A stretch of 64,000 bases of DNA from Vibrio aphrogenes (GCF_002157735.2 NZ_AP018690.1:496001-560000); one strand, 5' to 3'. Positions 18,017 through 28,151 are shown, numbered from the stretch's first letter. The notes: generated by a model from the letters alone, not told the origin. Numbers and translations: made by a program.

Positions 18017-18766
18017 ATGACTCAACAACAAGATTACATGATTCAAATTGAAGGTATGAACAAATGGTATGGTGAATTTCACGTACTCAAAAACATCAAT
18101 TTGAATGTAAAAAAAGGCGAGAAAATCGTGATTTGTGGGCCTTCAGGCTCTGGAAAGTCCACCATGATCCGCTGCATTAACCATTTAGAGGAGCATCAGC
18201 AAGGCCGTATTAATGTCGCGGGCACTGAGCTCACTGAAGACTTGAAAAATATAGAAGCGATCCGCAAACAAGTAGGAATGTGTTTCCAACATTTTAACTT
18301 GTTCCCTCACTTAACTGTATTAGAAAATTGTACTTTAGCGCCGATTTGGGTCAAGAAAATGCCACAAGCAGAAGCAGAAAAAGTGGCTATGAAATATCTC
18401 GAACGAGTAAAAATCCCTGATCAAGCCGACAAATACCCAGGCCAATTATCGGGAGGTCAACAGCAACGTGTCGCCATTGCTCGCTCCTTATGCATGAATC
18501 CACAGGTGATGTTATTTGATGAACCAACTTCTGCCCTCGACCCTGAAATGGTTCGTGAAGTATTGGATGTAATGGTTGAACTCGCCGGTGAAGGCATGAC
18601 CATGTTGTGTGTCACACACGAAATGGGATTTGCAAAAGAAGTGGCAGACCGAGTTATCTTTATGGATGCCGGTGAAATTATTGAAGAAAATAGCCCTAAA
18701 GCATTCTTCGAAAATCCGCAATCGGACCGTACCATTAATTTCTTAAGTCAGATATTGCATCACTAA
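18017..18766 (+). CDS. aapP: Amino acid ABC transporter ATP-binding protein AapP
   Basis: 249 residues, an ABC ATPase of the polar amino acid uptake group (GlnQ/HisP-like). Walker A is [10 protein letters not shown]-loop [14 protein letters not shown], signature [15 protein letters not shown], Walker [15 protein letters not shown] and the H-loop [16 protein letters not shown]. It powers AapQM. Ribosome site AAGGA is at 18006-18010, 6 nt before the ATG. It is the last gene of aapJQMP. Confidence 0.92.
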   Translation: MTQQQDYMIQIEGMNKWYGEFHVLKNINLNVKKGEKIVICGPSGSGKSTMIRCINHLEEHQQGRINVAGTELTEDLKNIEAIRKQVGMCFQHFNLFPHLTVLENCTLAPIWVKKMPQAEAEKVAMKYLERVKIPDQADKYPGQLSGGQQQRVAIARSLCMNPQVMLFDEPTSALDPEMVREVLDVMVELAGEGMTMLCVTHEMGFAKEVADRVIFMDAGEIIEENSPKAFFENPQSDRTINFLSQILHH

Positions 18767-18864
18767 TGTCAAGATTACCGGGTTGCGATAAATGAATAGT
18801 CAGGCAGTTACTTATCATTGAGTAATTGCCGTTGAATCATCATTGCAACTGAAGAATTAAAGCC

Positions 18865-18937
18865 TAGTGATTTTAATCTTTATCTTTATCTTTATCTTTA
18901 TCTTTATCTTTATCTTTATCTTTATCTTTAATCACTA
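18865..18937. repeat. Hexanucleotide repeat (ATCTTT)x9 inside an 8-bp inverted repeat
   Basis: Nine perfect ATCTTT copies occupy 18876-18929. TAGTGATT (18865-18872) and AATCACTA (18930-18937) flank them as a perfect 8-bp inverted repeat, so the array would form the loop of a stem. Copy number probably varies between isolates. Confidence 0.95.
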
Positions 18938-18977
18938 TAGTGACGCTACGGCTCATCAACACGCCCTGCTCACTCCT

Positions 18978-19006
18978 AGCCTTAGCTCTGTTGCTAAGGC
19001 TTTTTA
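18978..19006 (+). terminator. Rho-independent terminator of aapJQMP
   Basis: GCCTTAGC (18979-18986) pairs with GCTAAGGC (18993-19000) around a 6-nt loop, followed by TTTTTATTCTCTTTTT. It is the first strong terminator after aapP. Confidence 0.85.
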
Positions 19007-19188
19007 TTCTCTTTTTAATACCGTGTTACAACTTAGCTTTAGTGATACTCATTAACTTCAGTACAATGAATTATTATTAAATTTAAGTGCTCACCCTTGA
19101 AAAAGGGAACTTTAAACACAATAAATGTACTTACTAACACTTATGCTCTTTATATGACCTTAAGTGACTTGTATTAATGAGGAAAGCT

Positions 19189-19848
19189 ATGAACAGTCCA
19201 CTGACATCACGCTCCGCAAGAAGCGAAAGCGTTGTACAAACTAACCGAGTACTACGTAACACTTATTTTTTACTTTCCATGACGCTACTCTGGTCTGCCG
19301 TCGTCGCCGGTGTGTCTATGGCAATGAACTTACCTCGTCCAGGGATCATTTTAATGCTAGTCGGTTTCTACGGTTTACTTTTCTTAACCGAAAAAAACCG
19401 TAACTCAAGCTTAGGTCTCGTATTTGCCTTCTTATTTACCGGTTTCTTAGGTTATAGCCTAGGTCCAATTTTGAACATGTATGTCGGTGCAGGCATGGGC
19501 GATGTCATCGTGACAGCTCTTGGTGGAACAGCCTTATCTTTCATGGCCGCTTCCGCTTATGCTTTGACTACAAAACGCGATTTATCCGTTTTAAACGGTG
19601 TGATGATGGCAGGGGCTATCGTATTAATCGTCGGGATCATTGCAAGCTTCTTTATCCAAATGCCAATGTTCCATCTAGCATTAAGTGCCATGTTTATCCT
19701 ATTCTCAACCGGTGCGATTTTGCTAACAACACAAAACATTGTTCGTGGTGGTGAAACTAATTACATCTCAGCGACCATCACTTTGTATGTATCGATTTAC
19801 AATATCTTCATCAGCTTGCTAAGCATCTTAGGGGCAAGCCGAGACTAA
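19189..19848 (+). CDS. yccA: Bax inhibitor-1 family membrane protein (YccA-like)
   Basis: 219 residues with seven hydrophobic helices, beginning after VLRNTYFLLSMTLLWSAVVA. The family-typical region is GYSLGPILNMYVGAGMGDVI and the C-terminus ends YISATITLYVSIYNIFISLLSILG. E. coli YccA is an inner-membrane substrate and modulator of the FtsH protease; in eukaryotes BI-1 proteins affect ion leak. I chose the ATG at 19189 because GAGGA (19179-19183) precedes it; the ATG at 19177 overlaps this site. Its position upstream of tusE, yccX and rlmI mirrors the enterobacterial neighbourhood. Confidence 0.88.
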   Translation: MNSPLTSRSARSESVVQTNRVLRNTYFLLSMTLLWSAVVAGVSMAMNLPRPGIILMLVGFYGLLFLTEKNRNSSLGLVFAFLFTGFLGYSLGPILNMYVGAGMGDVIVTALGGTALSFMAASAYALTTKRDLSVLNGVMMAGAIVLIVGIIASFFIQMPMFHLALSAMFILFSTGAILLTTQNIVRGGETNYISATITLYVSIYNIFISLLSILGASRD

Positions 19849-20177
19849 TCGCTTAAATTACTCTCGATCAATGACTAAGCCTAATGATTAAGCCTGAAGG
19901 GAGACTTTCAGGCTTTTCTTATATTTATACGTTTATTGTTATGCATTTAACCTCAGCTGCGGATAACTAGAAGTCACTCAATACCGCACTTTGGCCGTCT
20001 AACTTCGTAAAAATGATGAATCTCTCGCCTATTATCTTGAGATTCTCATACCAGGCCGCCGCTCACCCAGATAATATTCGATCGTTCATCCATTTCCTAT
20101 TATCATTACGCCATCGTTTTGGATACACATGCCACAACACTCAATGAATTCAGCTACTCGCTGATAGGAATAACATC
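19849..20177. other. Intergenic region between yccA and tusE, 329 bp
   Basis: After the yccA terminator (19890-19920) the sequence is non-coding and AT-rich and should hold the tusE promoter. No further element stands out. Confidence 0.5.
19890..19920 (+). terminator. Rho-independent terminator of the yccA-like gene
   Basis: AAGCCTGAA (19890-19898) pairs with TTCAGGCTT (19907-19915), followed by a T-rich run (TTTTCTT), 42 bp after the stop. Confidence 0.8.
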
Positions 20178-20507
20178 ATGTATTTATTTAATGACCACAC
20201 CATTGAAACCGATAAAGAAGGTTATCTGTTAGACCACACACAATGGGAAGAAGGTTTAGTGCCGGTTATCGCTCAAGATGAAGGAATTGAACTGACTGAT
20301 GCGCATTGGGAAGTCATCTTATTTGTTCGCAACTTTTATATGGAATTCAATACCTCTCCTGCGGTTCGCATGCTCGTAAAAGCCATGGAAAAAGAGCATG
20401 GCCCAGAAAAAGGCAATAGCAAATACCTTTTCACTTTATTTAGAAAAGGCCCAGCCAAACAAGCCACCAAACTCGCAGGGCTACCTAAACCCGCCAAGTG
20501 TTTATAA
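20178..20507 (+). CDS. tusE: Sulfur relay protein TusE
   Basis: 109 residues of the DsrC/TusE/TusG family. TusE accepts persulfide sulfur from TusBCD and passes it to MnmA for 2-thiolation of tRNA wobble uridine. The C-terminal arm ends GLPKPAKCL, so the single reactive cysteine is penultimate (C108), as required for TusE; the second cysteine of dissimilatory DsrC is absent. Conserved [21 protein letters not shown] is also present. It faces yccX across a 5-bp convergent gap. Confidence 0.93.
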   Translation: MYLFNDHTIETDKEGYLLDHTQWEEGLVPVIAQDEGIELTDAHWEVILFVRNFYMEFNTSPAVRMLVKAMEKEHGPEKGNSKYLFTLFRKGPAKQATKLAGLPKPAKCL

Positions 20508-20512
20508 AACGC

Positions 20513-20785
20513 CTATAACACCGCAAAATCTCTAGGCGCATACTGTGTCGTCTCAATTTCAAGAACGGATTCAACGTGAGCCGTTCTTGGTCCTTGCTTC
20601 AACCACTGATAAAATTCATCCAATGTATGAGGCTGACCACAAGCCAACACTTCCACCTGCCCACTATTAAGATTTTTGGCATGCCCAGTTAACCCCATCG
20701 TTAACGCTTGATGGGCCGTTTGATACCGAAAACCCACGCCTTGTACGTGTCCAGAGACAATAAACATCCGGCTATGATGCGTCAT
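20513..20785 (-). CDS. yccX: Acylphosphatase
   Basis: 90 residues, the standard size. The active-site loop GHVQGVGFRYQTAHQA carries the catalytic arginine (FR), and the conserved asparagine lies in LTGHAKNLNSGQVEVLACG. It hydrolyses carboxyl-phosphate bonds of small acylphosphates. The start at 20785 follows a strong AAGGAGG site, which decides it over Met7. It is convergent with tusE and divergent from rlmI, as in enterobacteria. Confidence 0.93.
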   Translation of the reverse strand: MTHHSRMFIVSGHVQGVGFRYQTAHQALTMGLTGHAKNLNSGQVEVLACGQPHTLDEFYQWLKQGPRTAHVESVLEIETTQYAPRDFAVL

Positions 20786-20932
20786 TCCCCGACCTCCTTA
20801 ACTTTAGCGATTGTTGTAACCTTCATCTTAGCGACATAGGCCATTAGATTAAACATTTGTCAGATTCATTTGCTTTCAAGTTCACATTCCATGAGAATAG
20901 CCCATTATATTCATTTCAGGCTATTTCAACTT

Positions 20933-22156
20933 ATGTCTTCACCAAAAACCGACTCTTCATCAACCCTTCCTACCGCTGCAATCTATCTAGTTAAAGGAAG
21001 AGAAAAGTCCCTATTGCGCCGCCATCCTTGGATTTTTTCTCGTGGCATTCAAAAAGTCGATGGAAAACCTCAATTAGGAGAAACTGTCGATGTGTATTCA
21101 AATCAAGGACAATGGTTAGCCAAAGCTGCTTATTCACCTCAATCACAAATTCGTGCACGTGTGTGGAGCTTTGAACAAGAGCCCATCGATACATCATTTT
21201 TTGTTCAACGTCTGATGGATGCTCAAGCTATGCGTGAAGCAATCATCAAGCGTGATGGACTGACTGGTTACCGATTAATTGCCGGTGAGTCTGATGGTCT
21301 TCCTGGTATTACTATCGATCGCTATCAAGATTTTCTCGTGTGCCAACTACTCAGCGCCGGAGCAGAAGCCAAACGTGAAGAGCTGATCGCCGCTTTGAAA
21401 CAAGTTTTCCCGACCTGCAGTATCTACGAACGTTCTGATGTGTCAGTGCGTAAAAAAGAAGGCTTAAAAGAACGTCAAGGTGTTTTACACGGTGATACCC
21501 CTCCTGATGTCGTTGTCATTGAAGAAAATGGCGTCAAAATTCAAGTCGATATTAAATCAGGCCATAAAACTGGCTTTTATCTTGATCAACGAGACAGTCG
21601 TCAGCAAGCCATGAAGTATGTCGAAGGCAAAAGTGTCTTAAACTGCTTCTCTTATACTGGTGGTTTTGGTTTATACGCCTTAAAAGGTAACGCTGCTCAT
21701 GTGGTTAACGCTGATGTCTCGCAACCAGCCTTAGATAATGCGAAAGCCAATGCTGAACTGAACGGCTTTGATATTACCAAAGCTGAATTTCTGAATGCCG
21801 ATGTCTTTAAGTTATTACGCGAATACCGTGATAATGGCACTCAATTTGACGTGGTTATCATGGACCCACCTAAATTTGCCGAGTCAAAAGCTCAGCTCAA
21901 TGGCGCTTGTCGTGGCTATAAAGATATTAATATGCTTGCAATGCAAATATTAAAACCTGGTGGCACCCTACTGACTTATTCATGCTCAGGTCTAATGGAA
22001 CAAAACTTATTCCAAAAAATCCTAGCCGATGCCGCCTTAGATGCGGGCCGTAAGGTGCAATTTGTTGAGCGTTTCAGCCAAGCCGCCGATCATCCAGTCG
22101 ATAGTGCTTACCCTGAAGGTTTTTATCTTAAAGGATTTGCCTGCCACGTACGATAA
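20933..22156 (+). CDS. rlmI: 23S rRNA (cytosine-1962-C5)-methyltransferase RlmI
   Basis: 407 residues from the ATG at 20933. An N-terminal PUA domain ([40 protein letters not shown]) is followed by an EEHEP-like middle and a C-terminal Rossmann methyltransferase domain with [20 protein letters not shown] (SAM site), [12 protein letters not shown] and LLTYSCSG, the PP and TCSxS-like motifs of m5C enzymes. It methylates 23S rRNA C1962. An upstream in-frame ATG (20870) would add a non-conserved 21-residue extension. A weak stem-loop at 22217-22248 follows the stop. Confidence 0.92.
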   Translation: MSSPKTDSSSTLPTAAIYLVKGREKSLLRRHPWIFSRGIQKVDGKPQLGETVDVYSNQGQWLAKAAYSPQSQIRARVWSFEQEPIDTSFFVQRLMDAQAMREAIIKRDGLTGYRLIAGESDGLPGITIDRYQDFLVCQLLSAGAEAKREELIAALKQVFPTCSIYERSDVSVRKKEGLKERQGVLHGDTPPDVVVIEENGVKIQVDIKSGHKTGFYLDQRDSRQQAMKYVEGKSVLNCFSYTGGFGLYALKGNAAHVVNADVSQPALDNAKANAELNGFDITKAEFLNADVFKLLREYRDNGTQFDVVIMDPPKFAESKAQLNGACRGYKDINMLAMQILKPGGTLLTYSCSGLMEQNLFQKILADAALDAGRKVQFVERFSQAADHPVDSAYPEGFYLKGFACHVR

Positions 22157-22335
22157 GCTCGCACAAATTAACTTATTACCAACTTTAAGTAATGGTGAAA
22201 TGAACTGATAACGAGCCGCAGTGTTAGCTCATCAAGAACAACACTGCGCTTTCAAATACTTAAGGTGTATACTGCTGAGTATTCTATTAGGCGTTTCAAC
22301 GAATCATTCGTACTCACACGAGAGAGTAAAAATAT

Positions 22336-22686
22336 ATGTCAAAGTTAACATCCGACACTCAAGCGAATTTAGATTTATTCGTACAAGAAACTCAAGAAAC
22401 CAAATTAGTTTGGGGACTTAAAAACGAAGATGGTTGGCTAGCTTGCGATTCTTCAGAGTTTGAAAATAGTGAAGTTATGCCATTTTGGTCATCCAAAGAA
22501 GATGCCGTAATGCATAATGTTGAAGAATGGGCGGATTTTGAAGTACTCGAAATTCCATTGGATATTTTTGTTGAAGATTGGTTAATCACACTAGCTGAAG
22601 ATGGCGTGTTAATTGGCACCAACTGGAATGCCGAATTAGAAGGCAAAGAGATCGAGCCTAGCGATTTAGCGAAGCTGTATCTTTAA
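22336..22686 (+). CDS. DUF2750 family protein
   Basis: 116 residues, acidic and cytoplasmic. The pattern ETKLVWGLKNEDGWLACDSS, VMPFWSSKEDA and PLDIFVEDWLITLAEDGVLIGTNWN is that of DUF2750, a small family of unknown role common in Vibrio and Shewanella. Tryptophans at regular places and many acidic residues suggest a compact alpha/beta protein that could bind a partner protein; that is a guess. It is a single gene ending in a bidirectional terminator shared with the queC operon. Confidence 0.85.
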   Translation: MSKLTSDTQANLDLFVQETQETKLVWGLKNEDGWLACDSSEFENSEVMPFWSSKEDAVMHNVEEWADFEVLEIPLDIFVEDWLITLAEDGVLIGTNWNAELEGKEIEPSDLAKLYL

Positions 22687-22734
22687 TTGTATTCATTTAT
22701 ATGAATAAAGGCCGATTCTTTTTGATCAGCCATA

Positions 22735-22764
22735 AAATTAGCCCTCATATTCGAGGGCTAATTT
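22735..22764. terminator. Bidirectional rho-independent terminator
   Basis: AAATTAGCCCTC (22735-22746) and GAGGGCTAATTT (22753-22764) form a perfect 12-bp stem with a 6-nt loop between the convergent DUF2750 gene and queC; it can stop both transcripts. Confidence 0.85.
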
Positions 22765-22800
22765 GTATCTTATGTATCTAGCGATTATAAGCGCACAGCT

Positions 22801-23496
22801 TTATTCGGCAGTGAGTTTATCCTGCAACGAGGCCATCACCGACTCTCGGTTACCTAAATAATCTTTCAGCCCCACTGAACGTAACTGACAGGCAGGACAT
22901 TCTCCGCAACCATCACCAATAAGGCCGTTATAACAGGTTAACGTTTCATTACGGACTAAATCAAGTGCCTGATATTGATCTGCTAATGCCCACGTTTCCG
23001 CTTTATTTAACCACATTAATGGCGTTTCAATCTTAAACTCACGGTCCATTCCTAACACTAAAGATTGATTGATCGATTTTACAAACTCATCTCGACAGTC
23101 TGGATAACCTGAAAAGTCCGTTTCGCAGACACCGGTAATTACGCTTTGTGCGCCAATTTGATAAGCATAAATACCTGCTAAGGTTAAAAATAAAATATTT
23201 CGACCAGGTACAAACGAGTTGGGTAAACCATTCTCTTGCAATTCATTGGAAACCGGAATGTCATCACGAGTTAATGAACTGATCGCTAACTCATTCAATA
23301 AGCCAACGTCCATGACTTTGTGGGCGGCTACGCCTAACTGTTTTGCCAATTTCTGGGCAATGTCAATTTCTAGTTTATGTCTTTGCCCATAGTCAAAAGT
23401 GATCGCATGGACTTCGTCATATTCTTTTAAGGCTTTTACTAAACAGGTGGTTGAATCTTGGCCACCACTAAATACTACAACCGCTTTTGAAGTCAT
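22801..23496 (-). CDS. queC: 7-cyano-7-deazaguanine synthase QueC
   Basis: 231 residues, ATP-dependent conversion of 7-carboxy-7-deazaguanine to preQ0 in queuosine biosynthesis. The PP-loop is [13 protein letters not shown], followed by [20 protein letters not shown], and the four-cysteine zinc site is [17 protein letters not shown] near the C-terminus. The ATG overlaps the stop of the upstream Nudix-PAP2 gene by 4 bp (ATGA), so the two are coupled. No preQ1 riboswitch is apparent near it. Confidence 0.95.
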   Translation of the reverse strand: MTSKAVVVFSGGQDSTTCLVKALKEYDEVHAITFDYGQRHKLEIDIAQKLAKQLGVAAHKVMDVGLLNELAISSLTRDDIPVSNELQENGLPNSFVPGRNILFLTLAGIYAYQIGAQSVITGVCETDFSGYPDCRDEFVKSINQSLVLGMDREFKIETPLMWLNKAETWALADQYQALDLVRNETLTCYNGLIGDGCGECPACQLRSVGLKDYLGNRESVMASLQDKLTAE

Positions 23497-24974
23497 TCCG
23501 ATATCTCTTTTGTTTTAACATTCGTCGATGTTTTAATATGAATACTACTGATTTTAATGCTTAGATAAGTTAGGACAAACCACAGCCCACTTTGCATAAA
23601 ATAACTTAATTTAGCCGACCCGAAGTGAACGTGTTCAAACCATTGGCCTTGTAATTCGATAAGGCCGGCACTGATACTCCAGCAAATGAGCAATTTTACC
23701 CCAAATAGAACCCGTGATTGAGGCTGAGTGGCAAGTAAAGGCTTGTGCACTAACGCCAGTGCAAGCGCCATTGCTGTGATATTTGTCATCGATAATGAAT
23801 GCAGTACAAACGCACCAGCCCCTAAGCCTAGCGCCACTAACCACCACAGGATCGGATGAGCAAAAGGATCTTTTTTTCTTATCGCTAAGGCGTGTTCCAT
23901 TCTCACAAAATGCCATAAGGCAAATAACCCCAGCACATAAGCAAGCAATACATCCGTAAAAAAGTGCTCACCTAAAATAACACTGATCATTCCTTGAAGT
24001 AAAACGATCACAATACCTAACATCAAAGGACGAGTAATGGATTCATCCTGATGGATTCGCCGCCAAGCTGTGAAAAAATACCCAATAATAACAATCGCTA
24101 ATGTTGAACTTAAACTTGGAGTCGCAAATCCCGTTGACTCTATCATTTGTAAATTAGGCTGATAAATATAAGGTTTAGGGTATTTCAAACCCAATTGCAT
24201 CAATAAACAAATAAAGCCTGTCACCATTATTAACAGCATCATGCGATTGAAATATCGCCCACCAATAAAATGCATCAAAAAGGGAATTAAAAAGATGAAA
24301 ACCAATCCCGCAAAGGCATGGTTAAAAAAACTCAGTAGTTGAATCACATGTTGATTCAGCGGCTCTGGCAATGAAAACACCACACGCTGAATCTGTTCCA
24401 ACCAGGGAAATTGTGCTTGATGCATCATCGACGCCGCAGTTTGTGCCGAATGAATATATTGAATAGGTGCGTTCGGGACGTCATGGTTGAGAACTTGTTG
24501 TAAGAACTGCTCAGGATAACGATATTCTTGAGCATCAATAGCATCCGGGTAGCCAAGAAAAACCTGTTTGACTTCAACGGAGAAACTAGGAGCAAACCAA
24601 GAAGGTAATGGATGGAATCCTCTGACATTTCTGGCTGAAAATGCAATCACACCCGAAGCCGGCTCACAATGATAAACGACCGCCGTATCAGTTTGAGTTA
24701 ATCGCTCTTTAGCATGAACCACCAAACCGGTTTCTTCCCAAGTTTCACGCTCAGCGGCTTTTGCAGGGTCTTCGCCCGCTTCAATCGTACCTCCCGGTAA
24801 TGACAATCGCTTGGTGTACATCTCATCCACAAAAACCACTTGGTCATCTGCCTGAATAAAACACAGCGCCCCTTTTATGTTTGAATTTGGGGTTATGTTT
24901 GATTGCGAGGTGGATTGCGCCATTGAAGTCAGTGGCAACATCAAAAGCAGTATAATAAAGAGAAATTTATTCAC
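23493..24974 (-). CDS. Nudix hydrolase fused to degenerate PAP2-type membrane domain
   Basis: 493 residues. A signal sequence ([16 protein letters not shown]) is followed by a Nudix domain (residues ~33-160) with an intact box: [20 protein letters not shown] then ETGL. After a linker come about nine hydrophobic segments resembling PAP2/PgpB phosphatases, but the motifs are eroded: KYPKPY for the first, PSLSS where PSGH is expected, and ILGEHFFTD for the third, which lacks the arginine yet keeps His and Asp. The Nudix part would face the periplasm, which is unusual. It follows the GNAT gene by 21 bp and overlaps queC. Confidence 0.8.
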   Translation of the reverse strand: MNKFLFIILLLMLPLTSMAQSTSQSNITPNSNIKGALCFIQADDQVVFVDEMYTKRLSLPGGTIEAGEDPAKAAERETWEETGLVVHAKERLTQTDTAVVYHCEPASGVIAFSARNVRGFHPLPSWFAPSFSVEVKQVFLGYPDAIDAQEYRYPEQFLQQVLNHDVPNAPIQYIHSAQTAASMMHQAQFPWLEQIQRVVFSLPEPLNQHVIQLLSFFNHAFAGLVFIFLIPFLMHFIGGRYFNRMMLLIMVTGFICLLMQLGLKYPKPYIYQPNLQMIESTGFATPSLSSTLAIVIIGYFFTAWRRIHQDESITRPLMLGIVIVLLQGMISVILGEHFFTDVLLAYVLGLFALWHFVRMEHALAIRKKDPFAHPILWWLVALGLGAGAFVLHSLSMTNITAMALALALVHKPLLATQPQSRVLFGVKLLICWSISAGLIELQGQWFEHVHFGSAKLSYFMQSGLWFVLTYLSIKISSIHIKTSTNVKTKEISE

Positions 24975-24995
24975 GTAATATCGATATCCAAATCA

Positions 24996-25475
24996 TTAAA
25001 TCACCGACTTTCTCAGCCAATGTATATGGTGGTTATAACCTATTTTGTTGTATAAGGTTTTCGCTGCCTGGTTAAAATCCCAGACTTCAACAAACAATTG
25101 CTGGACGCCATAATCTATCAAGGTTTGTTCAATCTTACGCAGTAATTGGCTCGCCAAACCGGCTTGTCGATACGAAGGGACAATATAGAGCTCATCAATA
25201 CTTCCCATAGGAACAGGCTTACTTACGGTTGAAACCAATTCTGCAAAATGTCCAGTCACAAAACCGACCAACTCTCCAGTTGAGAGATCGAGAGCGATGT
25301 ACACTAAACAATCCGGCGCTTGTAAATAACGAGCGACGCTTTTTTCTTGTTCAATGTCTTGTGGCGATTTAAATAAATCGGGGCTGGCCAAATGATGCTC
25401 TTGATGCAAACAAAACATCAATTCATCTAACTTGGGTAGATCTTGAGTTTGCGCCGCTCGGATTTGAATATTCAT
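24996..25475 (-). CDS. GNAT-family N-acetyltransferase
   Basis: 159 residues of the GNAT fold. The N-terminus reads IQIRAAQTQDLPKLDEL, the acetyl-CoA pyrophosphate loop is PSYRQAGLASQLLRKIEQ (Q/RxxGxA pattern) and the last strands are LFVEVWDFNQAAKTLYNKIG, typical of the family. The acceptor is unknown; small amines or protein N-termini are both possible. It is the first gene of a three-gene minus-strand operon with the Nudix-PAP2 fusion and queC. Confidence 0.85.
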   Translation of the reverse strand: MNIQIRAAQTQDLPKLDELMFCLHQEHHLASPDLFKSPQDIEQEKSVARYLQAPDCLVYIALDLSTGELVGFVTGHFAELVSTVSKPVPMGSIDELYIVPSYRQAGLASQLLRKIEQTLIDYGVQQLFVEVWDFNQAAKTLYNKIGYNHHIHWLRKSVI

Positions 25476-25673
25476 AGTCTAATTAGTGGTCTACCCGTCT
25501 GATTGTATCGTTCTGCATTTTACTTGAATGTTGTACGCTTGTATTTAGCTGTTTTTGACTTTTAGCGGACAATAACACCTTGTTAATTACTCCATTGGCA
25601 TCTTTCCACAAGCTCATTTTTGTTTTAGAGTGAATGCTTGTCACTACTTTATTTATTTCTTTTGGGAATCTCC

Positions 25674-26297
25674 ATGCTTGACTATGCTTTGCTTTCTGCG
25701 TTTATCCCAACTTTCTTTTTTGTCTCCATCACCCCCGGAATGTGCATGACACTGGCGCTCACTTTAGGGATGAGCATTGGTATCAAACGCACAATGTGGA
25801 TGATGATTGGGGAACTGGCAGGTGTTGCTTTAGTGGCAAGCTTAGCGGTCATTGGCGTGGCGGCCATTATGCTTAATTATCCTAGTTTATTTATCGCCTT
25901 AAAATGGATTGGCGGCTCTTATCTCGTTTGGATAGGTATTAACATGTGGCGTAATAAAGGCAAAATGTCATTACAGCTTGAACTCTCCGGTCATCAATCC
26001 GATCGATTAAAGCTAATAAGCCAAGGCTTTATCACGGCGATTGCCAATCCTAAAGGTTGGGCTTTTATGGTCTCGTTACTACCACCTTTTATCAATGTCG
26101 ATAAATCGGTGCCTCATCAAATGTTAGTCTTGATTGGGATTATCTTATGCACCGAATTTATCTCGATGATGGCTTATGCTTCAGGAGGTAAAAGTCTGCG
26201 CTTATTTTTATCCAAAGGGGATAACGTTAAGTTTTTAAATCGTATTGCCGGCACACTGATGATTGGAGTGGGCTTATGGTTAGCTTTGCTAGATTAA
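25674..26297 (+). CDS. LysE/RhtB-family amino acid exporter
   Basis: 207 residues with about six membrane helices. The family N-terminus is FIPTFFFVSITPGMCMTLAL, with GMSIGIKRTMWMMIGELAGV next and WIGGSYLVWIGINMWRN, then KGWAFMVSLLPPFIN. Members export amino acids or related metabolites using the proton gradient; the substrate cannot be read. The ATG at 25674 follows GGGAA with suitable spacing; an ATG 36 bp upstream is less likely. Confidence 0.87.
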   Translation: MLDYALLSAFIPTFFFVSITPGMCMTLALTLGMSIGIKRTMWMMIGELAGVALVASLAVIGVAAIMLNYPSLFIALKWIGGSYLVWIGINMWRNKGKMSLQLELSGHQSDRLKLISQGFITAIANPKGWAFMVSLLPPFINVDKSVPHQMLVLIGIILCTEFISMMAYASGGKSLRLFLSKGDNVKFLNRIAGTLMIGVGLWLALLD

Positions 26298-26656
26298 CTT
26301 TTCTATCGCGTTTCGTTTAGGCTTACCGCCATTTTCTGTCAATGTATGAGCTCACCACTTTATTCGGTCACTAGTTTATAAATCCACCAATCTATCAGCC
26401 TATTGACTACTTCATCTTAGCCCCGCCCTTGCCTATTATGTTAGTTATGCCGAGCTCAAGGCGCTCACCCTCTATTTAGAGGCATGACTTGAGCTTGTTA
26501 TTGATCAGCTGAATGAATATAACTAAACATCATAATAGATAGCATATTCATCTTTCCTAACGGTAAAGTTACTTGTAAATTATTTGATAGTATTTTTGTT
26601 AATAGCACAAACTTTTTCCTTCCATCTTTTATACAACACATTTTAAGGATTAAAAT
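26298..26656 (+). other. tcyP upstream region with nested inverted repeats
   Basis: AGCTCAAG (26453-26460) and CTTGAGCT (26488-26495) enclose a second palindrome, CCTCTATTTAGAGG (26469-26482). The rest is AT-rich promoter sequence ending in AAGGA at 26644-26648, the tcyP ribosome site. Confidence 0.6.
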
Positions 26657-28033
26657 ATGTCACTTGCCGTTATCGCCAACTTAGCGATATTTGTGTGCAT
26701 CCTTTTCTTTCTATTTAATCAACAAAGAAAATCAAGCACCCTCTCTCGCCTTGTCTTATTAGGACTTATCTTTGGTAGCGCATATGGCCTACTGATTCAT
26801 GTTTTTTATGGTGAAGGAAACCCTGTCATCAAAGAGACCCTAGATTGGGTTAATGTGGTCGGCAGTGGTTATGTTGGCCTATTAAAAATGGTGATCATGC
26901 CTTTGGTATTGATCTCAATGATCTCCGCTGTGGTTAAACTCGATAATTCCGGCTCATTAGGTAAAATCAGCGGTTTAACAATTGGTGTCCTATTATTTAC
27001 CACCATGATTTCAGCCCTAATTGGGATTGCAGTTACTCATGGCTTCGGTTTGTCCGCAGAAGGATTATCGGAAGGAGTTCGTGAAACCGCACGTATGACG
27101 GTACTGGAAAATCGCCTAGGAAGTGTTGCTGATCTCACGATTCCGCAAATGCTGGTGAGCTTCATTCCAACCAACCCATTTGCTGATTTGACTGGCGCTC
27201 GTTCAACCTCAATCATTGCCGTAGTGATCTTTGGTATCTTGGTTGGTATTGCAGCTCGTCATGTCATGAAAGAAAAACAAGAGCTAGAAACGCCGATTCG
27301 TACTTTTGTTGAAGCGGTTCAATCGATTGTGATGCGTTTAGTTAAAATGATCATTGCCTTAACACCTTATGGCATCGCAGCATTAATGACAAAAGTGGTG
27401 GCCTCTTCAAGCCTCAATGACATTTTAAGTTTGATCGGCTTTATCGTCGCGTCATACGTTGCCATTTTCTTAATGTTCCTAGTTCATGGTCTATTAGTGT
27501 CTTTTGTTGGCGTAAGCCCAAAAGAGTACTTTAAACGTATCTGGCCGGTACTGACTTTTGCCTTTACTTCACGCAGCTCTGCCGCCACCATTCCGTTGAA
27601 CGTCGAAGCGCAAATCACCAAACTGAAAGTTCCACCGGCTATTGCCAACTTAGCCGCAACCTTTGGAGCCACCATTGGCCAGAATGGTTGCGCCGGTATT
27701 TACCCAGCGATGTTAGCGGTGATGGTCGCTCCTACCGTCGGCATTAACCCGATGGATGTGAACTTCATTTTGTCTTTAGTGGCGATCATTACCATTAGTT
27801 CATTCGGTATTGCCGGTGTCGGTGGTGGTGCAACTTTTGCTGCCCTAATCGTGTTACCAGCCATGGGCTTGCCTGTCACTATTGCCGCATTATTGATTTC
27901 TATTGAACCATTAATTGATATGGCTCGTACCGCATTAAACGTCAGTGGTTCAATGACTGCCGGCACGATTACCTCACGTTTGCTGGGTAATAAAAAAGAC
28001 ATCAACAAACAATTTAATGATGTCACCGCCTAA
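26657..28033 (+). CDS. tcyP: L-cystine symporter TcyP
   Basis: 458 residues of the dicarboxylate/amino acid:cation symporter family, with eight or more membrane helices and re-entrant hairpins. [20 protein letters not shown] near residue 70, then [18 protein letters not shown] (first serine-rich hairpin) and [20 protein letters not shown], followed by [20 protein letters not shown] (second hairpin), match YdjN/TcyP, the sodium- or proton-coupled cystine importers, rather than glutamate carriers (GltP). It is a single-gene unit bounded by a strong terminator. Confidence 0.9.
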   Translation: MSLAVIANLAIFVCILFFLFNQQRKSSTLSRLVLLGLIFGSAYGLLIHVFYGEGNPVIKETLDWVNVVGSGYVGLLKMVIMPLVLISMISAVVKLDNSGSLGKISGLTIGVLLFTTMISALIGIAVTHGFGLSAEGLSEGVRETARMTVLENRLGSVADLTIPQMLVSFIPTNPFADLTGARSTSIIAVVIFGILVGIAARHVMKEKQELETPIRTFVEAVQSIVMRLVKMIIALTPYGIAALMTKVVASSSLNDILSLIGFIVASYVAIFLMFLVHGLLVSFVGVSPKEYFKRIWPVLTFAFTSRSSAATIPLNVEAQITKLKVPPAIANLAATFGATIGQNGCAGIYPAMLAVMVAPTVGINPMDVNFILSLVAIITISSFGIAGVGGGATFAALIVLPAMGLPVTIAALLISIEPLIDMARTALNVSGSMTAGTITSRLLGNKKDINKQFNDVTA

Positions 28034-28058
28034 GCCTTAATACCAATATGACACTAAT

Positions 28059-28094
28059 AAAAATGCCCATCACTCAAGTTGATGGGCATTTTTT
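28059..28094 (+). terminator. Rho-independent terminator of tcyP
   Basis: AAAAATGCCCATCA pairs with TGATGGGCATTTTT across a 7-nt loop, ending in TTTTTT, 26 bp after the stop. The A-rich left side also makes it usable on the minus strand for the exonuclease gene. Confidence 0.88.
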
Positions 28095-28151
28095 ATAAAC
28101 TCACATAATTTTTGTTAACTCAAAAATACAGAGTTAACAGGCAACCGAGCT

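Larger units (their letters stand above)
18767..19188. other. Intergenic region between aapP and the YccA-like gene, 422 bp
   Basis: It contains, in order, a 12-bp stem-loop without U-tract (18803-18830), the hexanucleotide repeat with flanking inverted repeat (18865-18937), a strong terminator (18978-19006) and the promoter region of the yccA-like gene. A frame running through the ATCTTT repeat encodes only alternating Ile-Phe and then crosses the terminator, so it is not called as a gene. Confidence 0.6.

Noticed and set aside
18867-19055. 62-codon frame encoding repeated Ile-Phe through the hexamer array
   Set aside because: It starts with GTG without ribosome site, consists of translated microsatellite and then crosses the aap terminator; no protein family looks like it.
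22221-22421. 66-codon frame overlapping the DUF2750 start
   Set aside because: Out of frame with a well-supported family gene and with no features of its own.
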